From positions 44,589,880 to 44,653,879 of the forward strand of contig CM042042.1 in assembly GCA_023525975.1 (NCBI GenBank): 64,000 bases of DNA, written 5' to 3'. Made by a program: the position numbers and the translations under genes. This stretch comes from Smallanthus sonchifolius (Eukaryota; Streptophyta; Magnoliopsida; Asterales; Asteraceae). Under the pieces are notes generated by a model. It did not search any database, was not told where the DNA came from, and saw only the letters and a list, made by a program, of their open reading frames with translations. Below are positions 57,290-64,000 of this stretch, piece by piece. Position 1 is the first letter of the stretch. The number at the start of each line of letters is the position of its first letter.

Positions 57290-57826
57290 CTGCACGACAA
57301 CAAAATTAAAATCAAAATAGTTATGAAGACGCTAAGCTGAATTTATGAAGTTTCTGACCTAATTATGAAGGGGACACGGTCGCGCCTGGGAAGGGGCACG
57401 ACCGCGCCTAGGTCAAAAATGAAGCCCACATCCGCGCTAGGGAAACACACGGCCGCGCCTAGAACAAACGAAAGTTGACACGACCGCGCTAGTAGGAGAC
57501 ACGGCCGCGCTCAACTAAACCTACATCCTGGAAACTACAAAAGCCGAGCACGACCGCGCCTGGTCATGAGCGCGACCGTGCTCATCCCCTTTTAGGGTTT
57601 GCAGATTCAAATTTTCACATATTTAGCATGGTTATGAAGGGGCTTTTAGTACAACAACATTCCAAGAGGTCTAAAACAAAAATCCTACGTATTTACAGGC
57701 TACAAGAAACAATCAAACGGAAAATTGAAGAAAAACTAAAAAAAAACCTACTCAAACCCTAAATCGTTAAATGCAAGCGGACTACCGACCTTAATTCTAA
57801 ACAAATACAATGGAATCGAATCGTAC
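57290..57826 (-). promoter_or_regulatory. Candidate 5' intron of Athila extra ORF
   Basis: On the minus strand, donor-like AAG|GTACGA at 57826, then a CACGACCGCGCC palindrome array (57362-57592), then a T-rich tract ending TTGTCGTGCAG at 57290. The preceding ~75 bases (57830-57905) are C/T-rich like a plant 5' UTR. Inferred from sequence only. Confidence 0.42.
57362..57592 (-). repeat. CACGACCGCGCC palindrome array, proximal
   Basis: About eight GGCACGACCGCGCC-like or ACACGGCCGCGCC-like units between integrase and the extra ORF. Confidence 0.85.
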
Positions 57827-57950
57827 CTTAGATCGTGGAGGAGGAAGCAACGCGGCGGAAATTTGAAAGAATCGAAATAGGGGGTGGTTCGGTGGGGGAG
57901 GTGAGTGAAAAGTCTGTTTGAAACTAATTTGAACTACCCCAATCACTTAG

Positions 57951-58031
57951 GCACGGCCACGCCAAGTGCTTAGGCACGACCGCGCCTAGGGTTATAGGCA
58001 CGATCGCGCCTATAGTGAGGCACGACCATGT
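57951..58031 (-). repeat. CACGACCGCGCC palindrome array, distal
   Basis: Four related units, including GGCACGATCGCGCC, upstream of the candidate 5' exon. No clear TATA box follows. Confidence 0.8.
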
Positions 58032-58323
58032 CTCTAACCCAGCAGACAGAAAAACCTGAGTTTTATGCAACTTGTACCCAACCCGACTGCGATTCTTCCA
58101 AACTAAAATGTCTAAAAATTCAGAAAACATACTTGAGACGTCCCAATCACTAACCAAATTCCGCTTGATCCAAAACACGTTCCAATCACTTAAACTCAAA
58201 AATAAATGGTAAAATCCTAAAAAATAGAAATAAAAATAAAAATAAGAAGATAAACATAGAAACAAAATCTAAGAATTGTTACCAAAGATGATATCGGAAC
58301 AGGCTAAGTTTATTAATGAGTCG

Positions 58324-59280
58324 TTAGCTAGACTCAAGTCCCCGAATTAATTTGTCCTTGGGATGGAGGTCAACCACCTCCAATGCCGGGTCAACCGTTC
58401 CGTCAATGTATGGCTTAAGACGATGACCGTTGACCTTGAAGATCCTCCCATCTTCGTGCTCAATCTCGACGGTCCCATAAGGAAACACCTCCTTGACCGT
58501 GTAGGGACCCGTCCATCGGGACTTCAATTTCCCGGGAAACAATCGCAACCTAGAGTTGTAAAGCAACACACGACCACCCACTCGGAATTCCTTCTTGTCC
58601 TTCAAGCGTCGGTCATGTAAACTCTTAGTGCGCTCCTTGTAGATCATGGAGTTTGCATAGGCTTGATTCCTCAACTCATCAAGCTCATGAATCTGAGTGA
58701 ACCGGTTCTCACCCGCCCTCACCAAGTCAAGATTCACCGCCTTCAACGCCTAATAAGCGTTATGCTCCAAATCCACCGGAAGATGGCATGCCTTCCCATA
58801 GATCAACCTAAATGGTGTGGTACCAATAGGCGTTTTATAGGCAGTCCGGAAGGCCCAAAGTGCATCATCTAACCTGTCCGACCAATCCTTACGGTTCTGA
58901 CCAACCGTCTTCTCAAGAATCCGCTTTATGCCCCGGTTCGTGACCTCTACCTGTCCACTGGTCTGTGGATGGTAGGCTGTGAAGAATCTATGGTTCACAC
59001 CATATCGTGATAGAGCCTTCTCCAACTGGGAGTTGCAGAAGTGGGTCCCACTGTCACTAATAAGAGCCTTGGGGGCACCAAAGCGAGAGAACAGCTTCTT
59101 CAGAAATTGAACAACCACCCTAGCATCATTAGTAGGCAAGGCTTGAGCCTCGGCCCACTTAGAAACGTAGTCAACAGCGACTAGGATATACCGGTTGCCA
59201 CGAGAAGCTGGGAAAGGTCCCGTAAAGTCAATACCCCAGACATAAAAAATCTCACAAATCTGGATGTTGTTCTGGGGCAT
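58324..59280 (-). pseudogene. Gypsy integrase (core and C-terminal)
   Basis: Core residues: Asp in WGIDFTGPF, Asp in ISDSGTHF, Glu in PQTSGQVEVTNR, a full D-D-E triad. The C-terminal part has VGGRVLLYNSRLRLFPGKLK and RWTGPYTVKEVFPYG, typical of the Athila/Tat lineage. The frame is interrupted by a stop at about 58747-58749, and a further stop at about 59326-59328 separates it from the zinc-binding part. Inserts element DNA into the host genome when intact. Confidence 0.9.
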
Positions 59281-60200
59281 CTCATTCCTAGACGAAATGT
59301 TTCTCGCCCTCTGGAAAGCGTCACAAGCTCATATCATCTCATGAGCATCCCGGAAGATGGTAGGCCAGAAGAAACCGGCGTCAAAGACCTTCTTCGCTAT
59401 CAAGGTAGCTCCATGATGTCCACCTGTCGGGCCCTCGTGGCAGTGTCTAAGCACCTGACGTGCCTCATCTCCAAACACACACCTGCGCACGATCTGATCA
59501 GCCCCGAATCGAAACAAATAGGGATCCTCCCAAAGGTAGTGCTTCACATCCGCAAAGAACTTTCGCTTCTGTTGATGCGTTAAGCCCTTAATCACAATCC
59601 CACTAGCAAGAAAGTTTGCAAAATCAGCAAACCATGGACACTCCTCATCCTGTGTCTGTATGTGCATGAGAAACTCGTGGGGAAAATTGTCATTTATGGA
59701 TGACCCCACAAGTTCAGATGAAGCTGAGCACTCAAGACGGGACAAGTGGTCCGCTGCGACATTCTCCGCGCCCTTCTTATCGTGGATCTCAATGTCGAAC
59801 TCCTGAAGCAGCAAAACCCACTGGATTAGCCGGGGTTTGGCATCCTGTTTGCTGAACAGGTGCCGAAGGGCTGCATGATCAGTGAATACAATGGTCTTTG
59901 ATAGGATGAGATAAGACCGGAATTTATCGAAAGCGAAGACTAGGAGCTCTTTCTCCGTCATGGTGTAGTGCTCCTATGCGTCATTGAGCGTCTTGCTCGC
60001 ATAATAAATCGGGTGAAACTGCTTCTCTCTCCCCTGTCCTAAGACCGCCCCAACAGCGAAGTCACTCGCGTCACACATGATCTCAAATGGCAGCTTCCAA
60101 TCAGGAGCCACCATGTTAGGGGCATTCACCAACTTCTCCTTCAACAAATCGAATGCACTGAGGCACTCGTCGGAGAACACGAACTGGGCTTCCTTCTCAA
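59281..60200 (-). pseudogene. Gypsy RNase H and integrase zinc region
   Basis: RNase H part: FEIMCDASDFAVGAVLGQ, YYASKTLND, MTEKELLVFAFDKFR, FTDHAALRHLF. Then an HHCC-like zinc region (GPTGGHHGATLIAKKVFDAG with a later CDAFQ). Same frame as RT and integrase, with stops at about 59962 and 59326. Confidence 0.85.
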
Positions 60201-61362
60201 GAAGCTGGGTCATCGGTCGGGCAATCTTAGAAAAATCTTTGATAAAGCGTCTGTAAAAGCCCGCATGACCAAGGAAGCTCCGAATAGATTTCACAGAAGT
60301 CGGCGGGGGCAGCTTAGATATGGTATCAATCTTAGCTCTATCAACCTCAATCCCTGCGCGTGAAACCTTATGCCCAAGCATAATGCCCTCCTTCACCATG
60401 AAGTGGCATTTCTCCCAGTTCAACACTAGATTGGCCTCTTTGCACCTAGCCAACATCCTCTCCAGAATCCCGAGGCAATGATCAAAGAAACTCCCAAACA
60501 CAGAAAAGTCATCCATGAAAACCTCCATGGAGTCCTCAATCATATCATGGAAAATGGCCACCATGCAACGCTAGAAAGTGGCCGGAGCATTACACAATCC
60601 AAAGGGCATCCTCTGATAAGCAAATGTGCCATAGGGACATGAGAATGTCGTCTTCTCTTGGTCCTCAGGAGCAATCGGGATCTGGAAGTAGCCAGAGAAG
60701 CCATCCAGGAAACAATAGAACATCTTCCCCGCTAATCTCTCCAACATCTGATCAATGAACGGGAGGGGAAAATAGTCTTTCCGAGTAGCATCATTGAGTT
60801 TGCGGTAATCGATGCAAACTCTCCAACCTGTGACTGTACGAGTAGGAATCAGCTCATTCCTCTCGTTGGTGATGACAGTCATGCCTCCCTTCTTAGGGAC
60901 AACCTGAACCGGGCTAACTCAAGGTGAATCAGAGATGGAATAAATCAAACCAGCATCCAGTAACATAATCACCTCCTTCTTCACTACCTCCTGCATATTC
61001 GGGTTCAACCTCCTCTGGTGCTGCACAGCGGGCTTGTAGTCATCCTCCATAAGGATCTTATGGGTACAGAAAGAGGGATTAATTCCCTTAATGTCCATAA
61101 TCCTCCATGCAATAGCCTGCTTGTGCTGCTTCAACACCTCCGGTAGCCTCTCCTTCTCATCACTCGTCAAATCAAAGGCGATAATGACAGGTAATCGAGA
61201 CTCACCATCTAAAAAGGCATACTCCAAATGGCTCGAGAGCTCCTTAAGCTCAACAGGTGGTGGGTCCTCAATAGAAGGCCGCTCAATCGGCTCAGACTCT
61301 CTATCAACCATTGTGAAAACCGCTGAACCCTGGGGAAACTCATAGCTCTCCTGGCTATGCAA
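59974..61362 (-). pseudogene. Gypsy reverse transcriptase
   Basis: Motifs in order: WRVCIDYRKLNDATRKDYFPLPFIDQML, FLDGFSGYFQIPIAPEDQEKTTFSCPYGTFAY, RMPFGLCNAPATF, the FMDDFSVFG catalytic box (about 60500-60530) and FLGHAGFYRRFIKDF. One frame, interrupted by stops near 60568 and 60916. The N-terminal portion (60919-61362) includes CTHKILMEDDYKPAVQHQRR. Confidence 0.9.
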
Positions 61363-61374
61363 CTTCTCATCAAA

Positions 61375-62546
61375 CTAATCCTCACCAACTGGATCAAATG
61401 TCTCCCCTCCTACAATCTGGGTGTCTAGGGATTCCTCCTCAGCTGTGTCCTGGAGATGATCACTCACACAATAATAAATAGCTTCAACGAAGTAAAGTGA
61501 ATCATCCTGATTCTGGGTATGTTGCATGGATCTCCCAACATCAAAGGTCACTTCCTCTTCATCCACCCTCAATGTAAGCCTCCCCGAATACACATCAATC
61601 AGGGCCTTGGCGATGGCCAGGAACGGTCGACCTAGGATAATAGGGACATTCTTGTCCTCATCCATGTCCAGAATCACAAAGTCTACAGGAAACACAAAAC
61701 GATCAACCTTAACCAACATATTTTCCCTATCCCTCGCGGATACTTGACCGAACGATCGGCCAGCTGGATACTCATGCGTGTCGGTGTAGGTTCTCCCAAC
61801 TCAAGCTTAGCAAAGACCGCATATGGCATGAGGTTAATGCTAGCACCAAGGTCAGCTAAGGCGTTGCTAACCGACAAGCTACCTATCAAACAGGAGATGG
61901 TAAAACTCCCCGGATCTCGTCTCTTCTCCGGTAGCTTGTTCTGAATCACCGTCGAACATTCCTCATTCAGCATCACCTGAGACAACTCCTCCAATTTCCT
62001 CTTATTCGTGAGGATATCCTTCAAGAATCTCGCATACTTAGGCATCTGAGCTAGAGCCTCCACAAATGGCAAGTTGATATGCAACTGCTTAAACAACCCT
62101 AGAAACTTACCATACTGCTCCTCCATCTTCTGCTTCTTCAATTTGCCTGGGTATGGAACGACGGGAGTGTAATCTCTCACAGGCTCGCGAGGGCGTGATG
62201 TGCTTGCCGGTTTACTCCTCGGCGGTGTCTCATCAGGAATCTCAATCACAACCTCCTCCTCGGACGACTCATGCACAAGAACCTGTGTATCCGGTCCTGT
62301 GCCTCTACCGCTTCTCAAAGTAATGGCCTTCACATGAGCCTTGGGATTGGGCTCAGTGTTGCTAGGCGGCGGTCTCTCAGAAAGAAGCTTCGCTATCTGC
62401 CCGACCTGGTTCTCTATGGTCTGGATCGAAGCTTTCTGATTCCTCAACTCAGTCTCATGCGTGTGAAAACGCTCCTCCATGTAACGGTTCTGCTTCTCTG
62501 CCAACTGATTCTGACTTTCTGAGTTGGCAAGTAGCCGTGCAACCAT
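61375..62546 (-). pseudogene. Gypsy Gag C-terminus and protease
   Basis: Coiled-coil Gag tail (QKASIQTIENQVGQIAKLL) and then retropepsin: ALADLGASINLMPYAVFAKL with the DLGAS active site. A frameshift near 61700 leads to VIPIILGRPF-type sequence (NVPIILGRPFLAIAKALIDV) at 61719-61375. Processes the Gag-Pol polyprotein. Confidence 0.88.
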
Positions 62547-63827
62547 GTCCTCTAAACTGGATTTACCCTCAGGTGCGGGTGGTGGACCGCTGCTAGAACC
62601 TTGGCCTTGAAACTGGCCCTGCTGAGGTCGAAAATGGGAACTTTGTCCCTGAGACTGATGCTGGAATGGGGGGGGGGGGGCTGAGTGAATCTGGGTGGTT
62701 GCTAGCTATTGTTGCCAGACTTCCAACTGAAATTCGGGTGATTCCTCTACCCCGAATTATATGGGTTGTTGTAGGGATTATTCTGGGGACGATTCTGGTT
62801 GGACATGAAATCAACCTGCTCATGGGCCCCCTGATCCCCAACCTGATAAGCACTCGTGGGATGCGCCCCACCACAAAACTCACACAAGGACTGGGCCTTG
62901 TGGACGTGCATCTGATCAATCTTGGTGGAAAGTGCTTCCACCTGGGCAGCTAAAGAGGTAATTCCATCCACTTGATGGACACCCTGCCTCTGATTTCTCG
63001 CTCATGAAGTATGCTGAGTGTAGCTCTTTGATGCCACCTTCTCTAGCAAGTCATACGCCTCCTGGGGTGTCTTCGTTCCAATGTCTCCACCCGCGTATGC
63101 GTCGATCAGCGATCAGCTGCTTCCCAGTCATCTCTAGACCATTGTAGAAGGTCTCACACTACTGCCACTTCAACAATCCATGGTGGGGAACCTTCCTCAT
63201 CAGTTCCTTGAATCTCTCCCACGCCTCATAGATCGTCTCCCCGTCGTCCTGCTGGAAAGAAAGAATCCTAGCCCTCAACTTTGCTATTTTCTCCGGAGGG
63301 AAGTACTTTTCTAAGAATTTAGCAGCCATCTGGTCCCAAGTATTAATGGACCTAGGGGGAAGTGACAGTAACCACGCCTTGGCTCGATCCCGTAAGGAAA
63401 ACGGGAATACCCGGAGCCGAATAGCATCGTCGGTAGCGTCACGAATTTTGAAAGTGGCGTATATCTCTAAGAAACCGGCCAAATGAGTATTTGGATCCTC
63501 GTGATCCTTGCCATCAAACTGCCACATGTTTTGCACCATCTGTATAATGCTGGATTTGATCTCGAACTGATGTGCTCTAACCGTCGGCCTATTGATGCTC
63601 GACTCCAAACCCTCAAGTGTTGGTTTGCCAAAATTCGAAAGCGTCCGACCCGCATCCTCGTTCGCCATCTCCTCTACCTCGTCAACAACAACCTCGTCAA
63701 ACTCGAGTAACCGGGCCACAAATCGGGAACGGGCTCGCAATTTCCGATGAAGATCACGCTCCGGCTCGGAAGACGGCTCAGGAACCTCCTCGACGGGAGT
63801 TGAGAACATACACGATCTGCACGACAA
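62547..63827 (-). pseudogene. Gypsy Gag
   Basis: Starts at an ATG at 63827. Gag core: RLRVFPFSLRDRAKAWLLSL, WDQMAAKFLEKYFPP, ILSFQQDDGETIYEAWERFK, LLKWQ. A stop follows at 63159. Further downstream in another frame (62971-62747) is a zinc-knuckle-like CEFCGGAH. A 10-base C run on the minus strand (62669-62678) marks a probable frameshift. Forms the particle shell; broken here. Confidence 0.85.
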
Positions 63828-64000
63828 GTTAGATGTAATTACGCGAACCTAGGACAAAGAAAACACAAGTTAGACAAAAACAAAAATAAAAAATAATTGA
63901 AAATAAAAATAAATAAAAATAAAATTAAAATGAAAAATAAAATGGGATAAAACCAAAATGTATAAATACAAATGAAGCTAAAAATAACAAATAAAATGCA
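63828..64000 (-). other. A-rich leader of Athila element
   Basis: AT-rich, with AAATAAAAATAAAAT-like stretches, between gag and the 5' LTR/primer site that must lie outside the window. Confidence 0.6.

Larger units (their letters stand above)
54780..64000 (-). mobile_element. Athila-type Gypsy element (minus), right end outside window
   Basis: On the minus strand from right to left: A-rich leader, gag, protease, RT, RNase H, integrase, palindrome arrays, extra ORF, 3' region with purine tracts. The integrase C-terminal LLYNSRLRLFPGKLKSRWTG motif and the extra ORF after integrase place it in the Athila lineage. The protease-to-integrase frame is continuous except for stops. The 5' LTR must lie beyond 64000. 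No 3' LTR is found at the left, so that end is deleted or decayed; the left limit is approximate. Confidence 0.85.

Overview
This window is repeat-dense plant nuclear DNA. No intact host gene is visible. Almost all of it is LTR retrotransposons nested in one another, plus one hAT DNA transposon, one Helitron-type element and short AT-rich host spacers. The extra ORF after pol in the large Copia element resembles proteins that I recall being common in Asteraceae genomes (sunflower/daisy family). An asterid dicot is therefore my best guess, but this is inference from memory of the families.

Layout. (1) 141-7615: non-autonomous Gypsy element (+) of Athila/Tat type. It has a primer-binding site after its truncated left LTR and carries two younger solo LTRs: Copia-like at 1012-1499 (duplicated target CTAGA) and Tekay-like at 3343-4529 (TTATT). 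(2) 7707-15866: Copia element (-), duplicated target ATCGT, with decayed gag/protease and no integrase or RT. Its 5' LTR is split by a 3.05-kb Tekay-like solo LTR at 12497-15549 (GTAAA). (3) 15872-17724: AT-rich spacer with a Helitron-like element. (4) 17725-43389: a 25.7-kb Copia element (+), probably SIRE-type. Its gag is interrupted by a Gypsy gag-protease element (20245-27599) and its integrase/RT boundary by a second Copia element (30051-32840, GGATT). Its 3' half contains a long extra ORF (37050-40193) and an unusual extra LTR (40233-40970). (5) 43390-46100: spacer with a decayed GRF zinc-finger gene. (6) 46101-48928: hAT transposon with a broken transposase. (7) 48929-52406: degenerate spacer with an RT-like protein relic. 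(8) 52407-54189: Gypsy solo LTR (ATGGG). (9) 54780-64000: Athila-type Gypsy element (-) with gag, protease, RT, RNase H, integrase and an extra post-pol ORF. Its 5' LTR lies beyond the right edge.

The most interesting pattern crosses element families. At least seven sequence-unrelated LTRs carry arrays of short perfect inverted repeats just upstream of a TATA-like box. Each family has its own palindrome core (CGAAACTA/TAGTTTCG, CCTCGCG/CGCGAGG, GCACGACCGTGC, GCGTACTT/AAGTACGC, GGCGAACTT/AAGTTCGCC, GTAGGCTTACGC, and a CCGAATA/TATTCGG pair). In both the Copia and the Athila element the extra ORF after pol has the same sort of module in front of it: a palindrome array, a splice-donor-like site, a second palindrome array, a strong splice-acceptor-like site ending GTGCAG, then the ORF. 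I read this as a possible internal promoter plus 5' intron that expresses the extra ORF separately from gag-pol. This is inference from sequence and needs transcript data.
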